Part shown: positions 41,754 to 52,008 of the stretch, piece after piece | How positions within the stretch are numbered: the first letter of the stretch is position 1 | Layout of the letters: each line of letters starts with the position of its first letter | From: Oscillospiraceae bacterium | GTDB lineage: Bacteria > Bacillota > Clostridia > Oscillospirales > Oscillospiraceae | Length of the DNA: 62,359 nt | Assembly (NCBI GenBank): GCA_017561205.1 | Contig: JAFZDL010000016.1 | Span: 1 to 62,359, forward strand | Direction of reading: 5' to 3' | Notes under the pieces: generated by a model | Database searches by the model: none | Told to the model about the DNA's origin: nothing | Seen by the model: only the letters and a program-made list of their open reading frames with translations | Program-made: the position numbers and the translations under genes

Positions 41754-43019
41754 TTAATCGTCGATGCGCTGAATGCTTGCGCCTAAGGAAGTCATTTTCT
41801 CAACCAGGTGCTCGTAGCCACGCTCCACATAGCTGATGTTTTTGATGACCGTTGCGCCCTCGGCAACCAGGCCGGCAATGACCAAAGCTGCGCCTGCCCG
41901 CAGGTCGTGGGCTCTCACAACTGCGCCGTTCAGCTTTTCCCGGCCGCTGATAATGGCAGTCTTGCCACTGATGAGGATATCAGCGCCCATGGTGGCAAGC
42001 TCGGTGCAGTAGCCGAAGAAGCGGGTCTCGTACACGCTTTCGGTCAGATTGCTCACGCCCTTGGCGATGCTCATACACACGCAAATCTGCGCCTGCATAT
42101 CCGTGGGGAAGCCAGGGTAGGGTCGGGTCTTCACGTTGGTGCATTCCAACCGTCCGTCGGACATAACCCGGATAGAATCGTCATAATGGATGCAGGTGAC
42201 GCCCATTTCCTCCAGCTTGGAGGTAACGCATTCCATATGCTTGGGAATCACGTTCTGCACCAGCACATTACCGCCGGTGGCGGCAACAGCTGCCAGATAT
42301 GTACCGGCTTCGATCTGGTCGGGAATAATGGCGTAAGTGCCGCCCTCCAGCTTTTCCACGCCGGTGATCTTCACGGTGTCGGTACCGGCGCCGGAGATCC
42401 GGGCGCCCATGGTGTTGAGGAAGTTGGCAAGGTCAACGATGTGAGGCTCCTTGGCGGCATTCTCAATAATGGTTCTGCCGGGAAGCAGGCAAGCTGCCAA
42501 AATGATATTCACAGTCGCGCCAACGCTGACCACATCCAAGCTCACCCGACTACCCTGTAAGCCGTTGGGGCCGGGCTTCAGATGGACATAATCATCGGTC
42601 TGCTGGACCTTTGCGCCCAAGGCACGGAAGCCCTTGATGTGCTGGTCGATGGGACGGGCGGCGAAGTTACAGCCGCCGGGCAGCGCAACGCTGGCCTCAT
42701 GGAATCGGCTGAGCAGAGCGCCCATCAGATAGTAGCTGGCCCGCATCTTTCGCACAAGTTCCGGGTTGGGGTGGGCACTTTGCACATTGGTGCAGTCCAA
42801 AATCACGGTGCTGGGCTCTTCGTAAGTGATCTCAGCGCCCAGATCCTCTAATATATCAAGAAGCGTCCGCACATCGGAGATGTCCGGAACATTTTCAACC
42901 CGGCATTTGCCGGAAACCAGCAAGGCTGCCGGTAGTATCGCTACGGCAGCATTTTTACCGCCGCTGATGGTTACCGTGCCTTCCAGCCGGCGGCCACCGT
43001 TAATGACGTATTTCGCCAA
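41754..43019 (-). CDS. murA: UDP-N-acetylglucosamine 1-carboxyvinyltransferase MurA
   Basis: A 421-residue enzyme transferring enolpyruvate to UDP-GlcNAc, the first committed step of peptidoglycan. SGGKNAAVAILPA is at 20-32 and the catalytic Cys117 in LPGGCNFAARPID, the residue that fosfomycin alkylates in the family. The start is TTG (MAKYVINGG) at 43019 with AAGGAG 8 bases upstream; an earlier TTG lacks good spacing. TTTACA-17-TATACT promoter lies at 43059-43087. Confidence 0.95.
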   Translation of the reverse strand: MAKYVINGGRRLEGTVTISGGKNAAVAILPAALLVSGKCRVENVPDISDVRTLLDILEDLGAEITYEEPSTVILDCTNVQSAHPNPELVRKMRASYYLMGALLSRFHEASVALPGGCNFAARPIDQHIKGFRALGAKVQQTDDYVHLKPGPNGLQGSRVSLDVVSVGATVNIILAACLLPGRTIIENAAKEPHIVDLANFLNTMGARISGAGTDTVKITGVEKLEGGTYAIIPDQIEAGTYLAAVAATGGNVLVQNVIPKHMECVTSKLEEMGVTCIHYDDSIRVMSDGRLECTNVKTRPYPGFPTDMQAQICVCMSIAKGVSNLTESVYETRFFGYCTELATMGADILISGKTAIISGREKLNGAVVRAHDLRAGAALVIAGLVAEGATVIKNISYVERGYEHLVEKMTSLGASIQRIDD

Positions 43020-43058
43020 GGGTTTCACTCCTTGCAATAATCAATTTCATACTTTGTC

Positions 43059-43087
43059 AGTATAGCATACTTTTGTTATTATGTAAA
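43059..43087 (-). promoter_or_regulatory. promoter of murA
   Basis: Minus strand TTTACA (43087-43082), 17 bases, TATACT (43064-43059). Confidence 0.75.
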
Positions 43088-43105
43088 GCAAAAATTTCGG
43101 CCATT

Positions 43106-44395
43106 TTATCGGCGTAAGCCCTTGGGATAGTGGTTTTTCAGCACTTTTCCGTCTGCTTTGCCCCATCCAATGGTATAGCTTCCAGCCTTTACCAAGGTCC
43201 AGCCACGGCCCTCACAGGGGAGGGTCTCGCCCCGTATATAGGCTGCCATTTGGGTGCTGTCCGGGTCTAAGGAAATGGCGGCAGCGGCATCTTTCAGCCA
43301 CAGGGCCAGTGCGTGAGCCGGCTCAAAGCGGTCTTTTTTTAATTCGCCCAGTTCAAGACCCGGGCGGAGAACTTTTACGCCCTTGATTGCCGGCATTTCC
43401 TCTGGAGCCCAAAACAAACTCTGTCCAAAGACGATGGTTTTGCCGGCGGGCAGAGAAATTCCCAAGTCCTTGGCAAAGGCTATCCACGCCTTAGGAAGCT
43501 TTTCACCCTTTTCGGCAGGAATCTCAGTTTCTTCGCCGCCTGTTTTCCGGAGGACTGCTACAAAATGACCTTCTCCCAACAGTTTATGCGGCCAAAGTCG
43601 GAACATTCCGGTATTTACCCGGGTAAACCAAGGGGCGTCTACATTTTCTAAGGTAAATTCCGGGTGATGTGCCAAAAAGTTTTCCATTGCCTGCTCGTTT
43701 TCTTCCGGGGCAAAGGTGCAGGTGGAGTACACCAGCCGGCCTCCGGGCGCAACCAGTTCTGCGCCGGACTGGAGGATTTCGGCCTGTCGCCGAGCGCACA
43801 TTTCTACTGTTTCCTGACTCCAATCGGTGACAGCTGCTTCTTCCTTGCGGAACATACCCTCGCCGGAGCAGGGGGCATCAATGAGCACCCTGTGGAAAAA
43901 GCCCGGGTATTTTTCTGCCAGCCGGGCGGGGTGTTCGTTTGTTACCAAAGCGTTGGCAACGCCCATTCTTTCTATATTACGGCTTAAAATTTTCGCCCGC
44001 TTGGGATTGATTTCATTGCACAGCAAGAAACCATCGCCTGCCATTTTGCCGGCAATTTGGGTGGTCTTGCCGCCGGGGGCGGCGCAAAGGTCGCAGACCC
44101 GCTCCCCCGGTTGGGGGTCTAAGAGGGCAACCGCCGACATGGCGCTGGCCTCCTGCAGATAGTATACGCCGGCCTCGTGATAAGGGTGCAGACCGGGCCG
44201 GGCCTCCGGGTCATAATAAAAGCCCTGTGCTTCCCAGGGTACGGGATTTCCCACAAAAGGCATCACGGGTGCGTCGCCTTTTAGGGGATTGAACCGCAAA
44301 GCCACCGCCCGGGGCCGATCCAAGCTCTCCAAAAATGCCGGGTATTCTTCCCCCAGCTGACCTTTTACTCTGTTCAAAAATTCCTGCGGCAGCAT
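43106..44395 (-). CDS. RsmF-like 16S rRNA m5C methyltransferase
   Basis: A 429-residue NOL1/NOP2/Sun family SAM enzyme making 5-methylcytosine in 16S rRNA. It has the SAM motif VCDLCAAPGGKTTQIA, the IDAPCSGEGMFRK with a Cys, and the catalytic TCTFAPEENE. The C-terminal third fits the RsmF/PUA-like domain (SYTIGWGKADG). RsmF-like is preferred over RsmB because no NusB-like N-terminus is present. It is alone between murA and groEL. Confidence 0.9.
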   Translation of the reverse strand: MLPQEFLNRVKGQLGEEYPAFLESLDRPRAVALRFNPLKGDAPVMPFVGNPVPWEAQGFYYDPEARPGLHPYHEAGVYYLQEASAMSAVALLDPQPGERVCDLCAAPGGKTTQIAGKMAGDGFLLCNEINPKRAKILSRNIERMGVANALVTNEHPARLAEKYPGFFHRVLIDAPCSGEGMFRKEEAAVTDWSQETVEMCARRQAEILQSGAELVAPGGRLVYSTCTFAPEENEQAMENFLAHHPEFTLENVDAPWFTRVNTGMFRLWPHKLLGEGHFVAVLRKTGGEETEIPAEKGEKLPKAWIAFAKDLGISLPAGKTIVFGQSLFWAPEEMPAIKGVKVLRPGLELGELKKDRFEPAHALALWLKDAAAAISLDPDSTQMAAYIRGETLPCEGRGWTLVKAGSYTIGWGKADGKVLKNHYPKGLRR

Positions 44396-44446
44396 TCGCC
44401 CACCCCCTTTTTGTTTTTAGTATAGCATACATCTTGCGTAATCGCA

Positions 44447-44529
44447 ATGCAAAATGCAAAGTGCAAAATGCAAAATTGTGGTGTCGGCAATCCCTTCATT
44501 CTGCATTTATCATTTTGAATTTTGCATTA
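44447..44529. repeat. family C element, copy C5
   Basis: TGCAAAATGCAAAGTGCAAAATG ... TTTTGAATTTTGCATT, split here in parts; shorter than other copies (83 bp), without the GTCGC hairpin. Confidence 0.7.
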
Positions 44530-44558
44530 AAAAAGACCCTCCGAAGAGGGTCTTTTTT
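44529..44558 (-). terminator. terminator after groEL
   Basis: AAAAAAGACCCTC/GAGGGTCTTTTTT with CGAA loop, ending at the groEL stop. Confidence 0.9.
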
Positions 44559-44559
44559 C

Positions 44560-46493
<1,934 letters not shown>

Positions 46494-46555
46494 ATTCTTA
46501 TGCCTCCAGTTTATTTAGATTGCGGCAAAGCCGCATTTATCTATGATTTTTGGGT

Positions 46556-46582
46556 TTAGCACTCAAGGCCTCTGAGTGCTAA
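46556..46582. promoter_or_regulatory. CIRCE operator of groESL
   Basis: TTAGCACTC-9-GAGTGCTAA, perfect consensus bound by HrcA. It lies at the predicted transcription start, so HrcA represses groESL until heat shock; hrcA itself is not in the window. Confidence 0.97.
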
Positions 46583-46589
46583 CGACAGT

Positions 46590-46618
46590 ATAATAGCAGA
46601 AGAGAATAGAAAAAGCAA
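46590..46618 (-). promoter_or_regulatory. groESL sigma-A promoter
   Basis: Minus strand TTGCTT (46618-46613), 17 bases, TATTAT (46595-46590), just upstream of CIRCE. Confidence 0.8.
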
Positions 46619-46677
46619 GGGGTAATTTGGGAAAATTTTTGAAAATTTTGTAAATCTTCAATAACACCGTCATTGCG

Positions 46678-46792
46678 AGGAGCCGAAGGCGACGTGGCAA
46701 TCTCCCGGAACGATGTTTATAATGCGGAGCATTTCGATAGATGCGACCAGGAGATTCCCACGACCAGTTTGCGAACTGGTCTCGGAATGACG
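46678..46792. repeat. family B element, copy B4
   Basis: CGTCATTGCGAGGAGCCG ... CTCGGAATGACG, about 115 bp, with GTGGCAATCT and GGAGATTCCCAC. It fills most of the 46494-46799 gap with the groES control region. Confidence 0.8.
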
Positions 46793-46799
46793 TGGAAGT

Positions 46800-47375
46800 T
46801 TACAGCTGATCCAGATTCAGCCGGAAGGGCTCTAAGCAATTTTCGATAAACCAGTCAAGTTCCGGGCGGCCCATTGCTTTCATAGATTGCATTGTGGCGG
46901 CCTCGGCGGAGTCAAACTCCGTATTGCCGGCTTTCTGCTCCTCCACACATTTAATATAAGCAGAGAGCTTGTCGGCAGCCTTGACAATGGTGGAGATTTC
47001 CTTATCGTCTTCTAAAATGAAATCGGTGTAGCAGTCAACCAGTTCCTGGGGCACCATCTTCAGAAGCCGCTCCCCGGCGATCCGTTCCACCTGCTTGTAG
47101 GCGACCTTGATGTCCGGGTTGTAATATTTAATAGGTGTGGGCATATCGCCGGTGAGGATCTCCGTGGCATCGTGATAAAGGGCGGCCACAGCGCACCGGT
47201 CCGGGTCCGGACAGGGCAGCTTCAAAATGTCCCGGCGGATCAGCGCCAAAGCGTGGGCAAGCACAGCCACCTGATGGCTGTGTTCCTGGATGTTTTCAGA
47301 GAAGGTATTGCGCATCAGACCCCAGCGGGTGATGTAGCGCATACGGCCCAGCAGGGCATAAAATTCGTTAGCCAT
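46800..47375 (-). CDS. HD-domain 5'-deoxynucleotidase (YfbR-like)
   Basis: A 191-residue HD phosphohydrolase. Metal ligands are in EHSHQVAVLAHAL and LYHDATEILTGDMPTP, matching YfbR, which dephosphorylates deoxynucleoside monophosphates. ATG 47375 is chosen over a TTG two codons upstream. It overlaps the HAD gene's end by 8 bases and is last in the dnaD operon. Confidence 0.9.
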   Translation of the reverse strand: MANEFYALLGRMRYITRWGLMRNTFSENIQEHSHQVAVLAHALALIRRDILKLPCPDPDRCAVAALYHDATEILTGDMPTPIKYYNPDIKVAYKQVERIAGERLLKMVPQELVDCYTDFILEDDKEISTIVKAADKLSAYIKCVEEQKAGNTEFDSAEAATMQSMKAMGRPELDWFIENCLEPFRLNLDQL

Positions 47376-48018
47376 TTTCAATCAGTTCCTTTAAGGTTTT
47401 TGCCAAATCCTTGGGGTCACGGCAAAGATACTCTGCGCCGTTCTCCACCAGATAATCTTCGTCCCGGAAGCCCCAAAGCACGGTTAAACAGGGCATACCG
47501 GCGTTCTTCGCGGTAAATACATCCACCTCGCTGTCGCCCACATATACGCACTTCTCTACTCCAATAGCGGCCATACCCTTGTAGACCATATCCGGGGCGG
47601 GCTTGCGGGGGCAATCAGCGGTTTCGCCCAAGGCGTAGATGTCTTCACCAAAATATTCCTTGCACATGGGCTTTACGGCTCGGTCGGGCTTGTTGGATAC
47701 GATGGCGATGGGGTAGTCTTTTTTCAGTTCGTCAAGGGCTTCCAAAATGCCCGCGTAGGGGGCGGTCTTAATGCGGTTGTGGGTGTCGTACCAATCCTGA
47801 TATGCTGCCAAAGCGGCATCTAAGTCGGGATCGTCAGCCTTGCCGGGCAGGGCCTGGCGAATGAGATTCCGCGCGCCTGTGCCTAAGTAGCTGCGGATCT
47901 CCCGGTCGGTCCGGGTGGGGCAGCCAAAAGCTTCCAATGTATGATTGACAGAGTCGGTCAAGTCCTGCAAAGTATCCAGCAGCGTGCCGTCCAGATCAAA
48001 TAAAATGCCAGTTTTCAT
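47368..48018 (-). CDS. HAD-family phosphatase, phosphoglycolate phosphatase-like
   Basis: A 216-residue HAD hydrolase with the nucleophile DLDGTLLDT (Asp8, Asp10), IVSNKP and VYVGDSEVDVFTAKNAG. The cap region size fits Gph-like enzymes. Substrate is uncertain: phosphoglycolate or a nucleotide/sugar phosphate. It is between dnaC and yfbR; both nearby products suggest nucleotide house-cleaning. Confidence 0.88.
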   Translation of the reverse strand: MKTGILFDLDGTLLDTLQDLTDSVNHTLEAFGCPTRTDREIRSYLGTGARNLIRQALPGKADDPDLDAALAAYQDWYDTHNRIKTAPYAGILEALDELKKDYPIAIVSNKPDRAVKPMCKEYFGEDIYALGETADCPRKPAPDMVYKGMAAIGVEKCVYVGDSEVDVFTAKNAGMPCLTVLWGFRDEDYLVENGAEYLCRDPKDLAKTLKELIENG

Positions 48019-48024
48019 AGTGCC

Positions 48025-48993
48025 TCACTTGTTTTTCAGTACGCGAATGTCATTACCCACAAAGGGCAAAAGCTGGAAGCTACCCTCCAACCGGGATGCG
48101 ATCTGGGGGGAGTACCGGGCCCGGATCTCGTCAATGTTCAGGTTTGTAGAAATAATCATAGGCTTGCCCGCCAAAAGACGGTCATTGAGCAGGGTGTACA
48201 GAGCGGCAACGGTGAAATTGCCGGGCAGTTCCGTGCCCAAATCGTCGATAATCAGCAGGTCGCAGGTGGAGAGCTTTTTCACAGCCTCCGCGCTTTCCTC
48301 GTCCGGGCGGAAGTGGTCTTTTTCCAGTTTTCCAAACAGATGGGCGGCGGTTTCGTAGGCAACGGAGTAGCCCTTTTCCGCAACCTCTGTTGCGATGCAG
48401 GCAGACAGCATTGTCTTGCCTAAGCCGGTAGTGCCATTGAAAAACAAATTCCCGGAACTTTTTGTGAAATTTTCGGCATACTTTTTACAAATGGAAAAAG
48501 TTTTAGCCATCACTGTCCGGGGGCTGACGCCGTACTGGGGATCAACGGTGTCCGGATAGTAATCCAAGAGGAAGTCGGCAAAGCGGTGTTCGCCACAGGC
48601 AAGAAGGGAAAGCTCTTTTTTCTGCTCCTGGCGGCAAATCTCAGAAAGACAAGTGCACATAGCAGTTCCAATATAACCGGAGCCACCACATTTTTCGCAA
48701 AGAGGGGTTTCCTCTGCGTATTCTGCGGGGAATTTGGAAAGGATCAGCGCCTTGCGCTCGGCTTGCAAGGCTTGATTATTCTTCTTTACCTGTTCCATTG
48801 TGTTTGCGCCGCCTAAGAAGGCAGCCTGAGCAGCCGCTACCATTGCGCTGCGCAAAAGGATATCGATTTCCCGGATACGGGGCAAGGTTTCGTAAACTTC
48901 CCGCAAAAGCGCCTGCTGGCGGGAATCATGGTCGACCTTTTGGCTCTCCAAGACCCGGCGGGCCCGGCGCACCACATCAGCACTGTATGCCAT
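48025..48993 (-). CDS. replicative helicase loader (DnaC/DnaI-like AAA+ ATPase)
   Basis: A 322-residue loader. The N-terminal region has a Zn-knuckle CEKCGGSGYIGTAMCTC. The AAA+ core has Walker A NGTTGLGKTML and Walker B LLIIDDLGTEL. It loads the DnaB-type helicase at forks. dnaD-type gene is directly upstream (4 bases). ATG after GGAGG. Confidence 0.92.
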   Translation of the reverse strand: MAYSADVVRRARRVLESQKVDHDSRQQALLREVYETLPRIREIDILLRSAMVAAAQAAFLGGANTMEQVKKNNQALQAERKALILSKFPAEYAEETPLCEKCGGSGYIGTAMCTCLSEICRQEQKKELSLLACGEHRFADFLLDYYPDTVDPQYGVSPRTVMAKTFSICKKYAENFTKSSGNLFFNGTTGLGKTMLSACIATEVAEKGYSVAYETAAHLFGKLEKDHFRPDEESAEAVKKLSTCDLLIIDDLGTELPGNFTVAALYTLLNDRLLAGKPMIISTNLNIDEIRARYSPQIASRLEGSFQLLPFVGNDIRVLKNK

Positions 48994-48996
48994 ATG

Positions 48997-49878
48997 TTAG
49001 TCCTCCTTAAGAAGTTTTGCAATTGCATCCAATTCCGCTTGTCCGGGCTTGCCGGTAGCGCCCCGGGGCACGGACTTTGTGGGCTTTTTGTCACCGGCAT
49101 TCACCTGCGCCAAAGTAAACAGACCCATTTCCTGCCAGCGGGTGAGAATCTTGTTCATATAGGCCCAGCTAAGGCCGCCGGTGTTCAGGCAGGTCTTTTC
49201 GTAGGCCAGCTTTATGACATCTTCTTCAAAACCCATCTCCAGCCAGCTTTCGGCGTACTTGGTCTCACCGGGGGTGAGGGTTCTGCCACGAATTTGCAGC
49301 AGGTCCATAAGGCCTGCCAGGCGGCTGCGGCGCTGGTTCTGATTTTGAATAAAGGCGGCGGCTTCTTCCATGGTGTCGATGCCGTTTTCCGCCCAGTAGT
49401 AGGCCTCTTTTTCAATGGTTCGCAGGCTGGGGTTGCGGAGCTGACCCTTGGCACGGGCCCGGTCCTTGCAGTAGTACACCAGCATGGAGATCACCTCGTT
49501 GGGCAGGCCCAAATAGCGGACAAAGCCCAAAAGGATCTTCAGTTCCTCCGTGTTCAAGGCCCGGCCCAGCACCCGCTGGACTTCTCCGTAAAGGGATTGG
49601 AAACTGCGGTCCGTGCCCATTGCACCGGTCACATCCTGCTCGGTGTACTGGGGACGCTCTCCGGTGAATAGGGTATTGGTTCGGGTTTCCGGCCACAGGC
49701 CCATCTGCCGCAAGGTGGCGGCGGCGCAGGCATAGCGGGTCTTGGGTAACCCCAGAGTTTCCTCAGCTTTGACGGCATCACCGCCGCTGTGTATGTACAG
49801 ATAAAGAAGCGCCGCATCGGGATTTTTGGCGCTGAGTAATTTGTGAAGATCGGTGTGAGAAATTTGCAGACCGTTCAT
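48997..49878 (-). CDS. DnaD-domain primosome protein
   Basis: A 293-residue protein with a DnaD/DnaB_2 domain in the middle: FQSLYGEVQRVLGRALNTEELKILLGFV (in parts) and EVISMLVYYC, and another similar unit ending WAYMNKILTRW. DnaD proteins help load helicase at replication restart and initiation in Firmicutes. ATG 49878 follows AAAGGAAAG. Promoter TTGTTT-17-TATAAT (49921-49949). It heads the dnaD-dnaC-gph-yfbR operon. Confidence 0.9.
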   Translation of the reverse strand: MNGLQISHTDLHKLLSAKNPDAALLYLYIHSGGDAVKAEETLGLPKTRYACAAATLRQMGLWPETRTNTLFTGERPQYTEQDVTGAMGTDRSFQSLYGEVQRVLGRALNTEELKILLGFVRYLGLPNEVISMLVYYCKDRARAKGQLRNPSLRTIEKEAYYWAENGIDTMEEAAAFIQNQNQRRSRLAGLMDLLQIRGRTLTPGETKYAESWLEMGFEEDVIKLAYEKTCLNTGGLSWAYMNKILTRWQEMGLFTLAQVNAGDKKPTKSVPRGATGKPGQAELDAIAKLLKED

Positions 49879-49920
49879 TGCGGCTTTCCTTTCAAAGCAT
49901 AATAATCCATAGTAAATGAC

Positions 49921-49949
49921 ATTATACCACAGCTTTTTACCGGAAACAA
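49921..49949 (-). promoter_or_regulatory. promoter of the dnaD operon
   Basis: Minus strand TTGTTT (49949-49944), 17 bases, TATAAT (49926-49921). The rest of gap 49879-50265 holds family A copy A7 and the prfC promoter. Confidence 0.7.
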
Positions 49950-50059
49950 CGGGAAAATAAAGCTGAAAATGTAGAAAAATAACCCGCATTTTTGGCACAC
50001 AACAGGATATTGTGGTGGGAATGCGTTCTGACCACAAGAGGATGGAAAACTACCGGATA

Positions 50060-50176
50060 TGTCATCCTGAGCGAGTGCAGCGAGTCGAAGGATCTACGCA
50101 CTGCTTTTGGGTGAATATGTGATTTGGTGCGAAGATTCTTCGACTACGCGCCTTCGTCGCTCCGCTCAGAATGACA
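50060..50176. repeat. family A element, copy A7
   Basis: TGTCATCCTGAGCGAGTGCA ... CTCAGAATGACA, 117 bp. Confidence 0.85.
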
Positions 50177-50202
50177 GGGGGATAGTTTTTGGCCGTTTCC
50201 TC

Positions 50203-50231
50203 TTGTCAAGGCGGGGAAATTGTGGTAGACT
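50203..50231 (+). promoter_or_regulatory. promoter of prfC
   Basis: TTGTCA (50203-50208), 17 bases, TAGACT (50226-50231). Confidence 0.65.
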
Positions 50232-50265
50232 AACAAAAATATGCGTAAGTAACAGGAGATGTGTT

Positions 50266-51858
50266 ATGTCAATCTTGAAAGAAGAAATCAGCCGCCGCCG
50301 GACTTTTGCGATTATCTCCCACCCCGACGCCGGTAAAACCACCTTAACGGAAAAATTCCTGCTCTACGGCGGCGCTATCGCCCAGGCCGGTGTGGTCAAG
50401 GGCAAGAAGAATTCCCGGGCCGCTACCTCTGACTGGATGGAGATCGAAAAGCAGAGAGGTATTTCCGTTACCTCCTCTGTTATGCAGTTCCAGTACGGCG
50501 GATTCTGTATCAACATTCTGGACACCCCCGGCCACCAGGACTTCTCCGAGGATACCTACCGAACCTTGATGGCAGCGGATGCTGCGGTTATGGTCATCGA
50601 CGGCGCCAAGGGTGTTGAGCCCCAGACCCGCAAACTCTTTAAGGTCTGCGCCATGCGGCATATTCCTATCTTTACCTTTATCAATAAGATGGACCGGGAG
50701 ACCCAGGACCCCTTTGACCTCTTAGACGAAGTGGAGCGGGAGCTGGGCATTGAGACCTATGCCATGAACTGGCCCATCGGCTGCGGCAAGGATTTTAAGG
50801 GCGTTTACGACCGGCAGAAGAGCCAGCTGATCTTCTTCTCCGGACTGAACGGCAAGGCCAAGGCTGACAAGCTGGAAGTGGATCTGTATGATGCCAAGGT
50901 TGCAGAGCTTTTGGATTCAGACACCAAGCACCAACAGCTCATCGACGATGTAGAGCTGCTGTCTGCCGGCCGGGAAATGGACTTCGAGGCTGTCCGCCAG
51001 GGTCAGCTTTCTCCTGTGTTCTTCGGCTCTGCGCTGACCAACTTTGGTATTGAGCCCTTTTTGGAAAACTTCCTGAAGTTGACACCGCCCCCCCTGTCCC
51101 GGGTCTCCGACCAGGGTGAGGTGGATGCCTTCAGCCCGGATTTTTCCGCATTTGTCTTTAAGATTCAAGCCAATATGAACAAGGCCCACCGGGACCGCTT
51201 GGCCTTTATGCGTATTTGCTCCGGCAAATTCCAGCGGGATACGGAATACTACCACATGCAGGGCGGTCGGAAGATGCGTCTTTCCCAGCCCCAGCAGCTG
51301 ATGGCCGCGGAGCGGGAGATCGTGGAAGAGGCCTATGCCGGCGACGTGATCGGTGTGTTCGACCCGGGTATTTTCGCCATCGGCGATACCATTACTGTGC
51401 CCAGTAAGAAATTCCTGTACTCCGGCATCCCCACCTTTGCTCCCGAGCATTTCTGCCGGGTGTCTGCCAAGGATTCCATGAAGCGCAAGCAGTTTGTCAA
51501 GGGTACGGAGCAGATCGCCCAGGAGGGTGCTATCCAGATCTTCAAGGTGCCCAATTCCGGTATGGAAGAGGTCATCGTGGGCGTTGTGGGTACACTGCAA
51601 TTTGATGTGTTCCAGTACCGTATGAAGAATGAGTACGGCGTGGATCTGCGTATGGATATGCTGCCTTACGAGGAGATTCGCCTCATCGACAGCTACCCCG
51701 GCGATCTTGCCGATCTGGAGCTGGGCAGCGATGCAGAGCTTTTGGAAGACTACCGCGACCGAAAGCTGCTGGTGTTCAGCAGTTACTGGGCCATCGATTT
51801 CACCTGCCGCCGCAATCCCGGCCTCACCTTAAAGGAAATCGTCGTAGAAGAAGGATAA
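50266..51858 (+). CDS. prfC: peptide chain release factor 3
   Basis: A 530-residue translational GTPase that recycles RF1/RF2. G motifs: ISHPDAGKTT, DTPGHQDFSEDT and FINKMDRE. RF3 identity rests on the SDWMEIEKQRGISVTSS switch and the C-terminal half (SYPGDLADLELG). ATG 50266 follows CAGGAGATGTGT; the 53-codon longer frame reads through family A sequence. Confidence 0.96.
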   Translation: MSILKEEISRRRTFAIISHPDAGKTTLTEKFLLYGGAIAQAGVVKGKKNSRAATSDWMEIEKQRGISVTSSVMQFQYGGFCINILDTPGHQDFSEDTYRTLMAADAAVMVIDGAKGVEPQTRKLFKVCAMRHIPIFTFINKMDRETQDPFDLLDEVERELGIETYAMNWPIGCGKDFKGVYDRQKSQLIFFSGLNGKAKADKLEVDLYDAKVAELLDSDTKHQQLIDDVELLSAGREMDFEAVRQGQLSPVFFGSALTNFGIEPFLENFLKLTPPPLSRVSDQGEVDAFSPDFSAFVFKIQANMNKAHRDRLAFMRICSGKFQRDTEYYHMQGGRKMRLSQPQQLMAAEREIVEEAYAGDVIGVFDPGIFAIGDTITVPSKKFLYSGIPTFAPEHFCRVSAKDSMKRKQFVKGTEQIAQEGAIQIFKVPNSGMEEVIVGVVGTLQFDVFQYRMKNEYGVDLRMDMLPYEEIRLIDSYPGDLADLELGSDAELLEDYRDRKLLVFSSYWAIDFTCRRNPGLTLKEIVVEEG

Positions 51859-51865
51859 AAAATAA

Positions 51866-52008
51866 AGCCTCCCTTGCCTAAAGGGAGGGGGACCGCGCTC
51901 GCGCGGTGGAGGGATATTTGTGCTAAGGTAATGTATCGCTTACGGCAAAAGAATCCCCCAGTCAGCCTGTTCGGCTGACAGCCCCCTTTAGGCAAGGGGG
52001 CCTTTTTG
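51866..52008. repeat. family E element, copy E2
   Basis: CCTCCCTTGCCTAAAGGGAGG ... CCCCCTTTAGGCAAGGGGGCC, with inner CCGCGCTCGCGCGG and CAGCCTGTTCGGCTG. Sits exactly between prfC stop and MATE copy 2 stop. Confidence 0.75.
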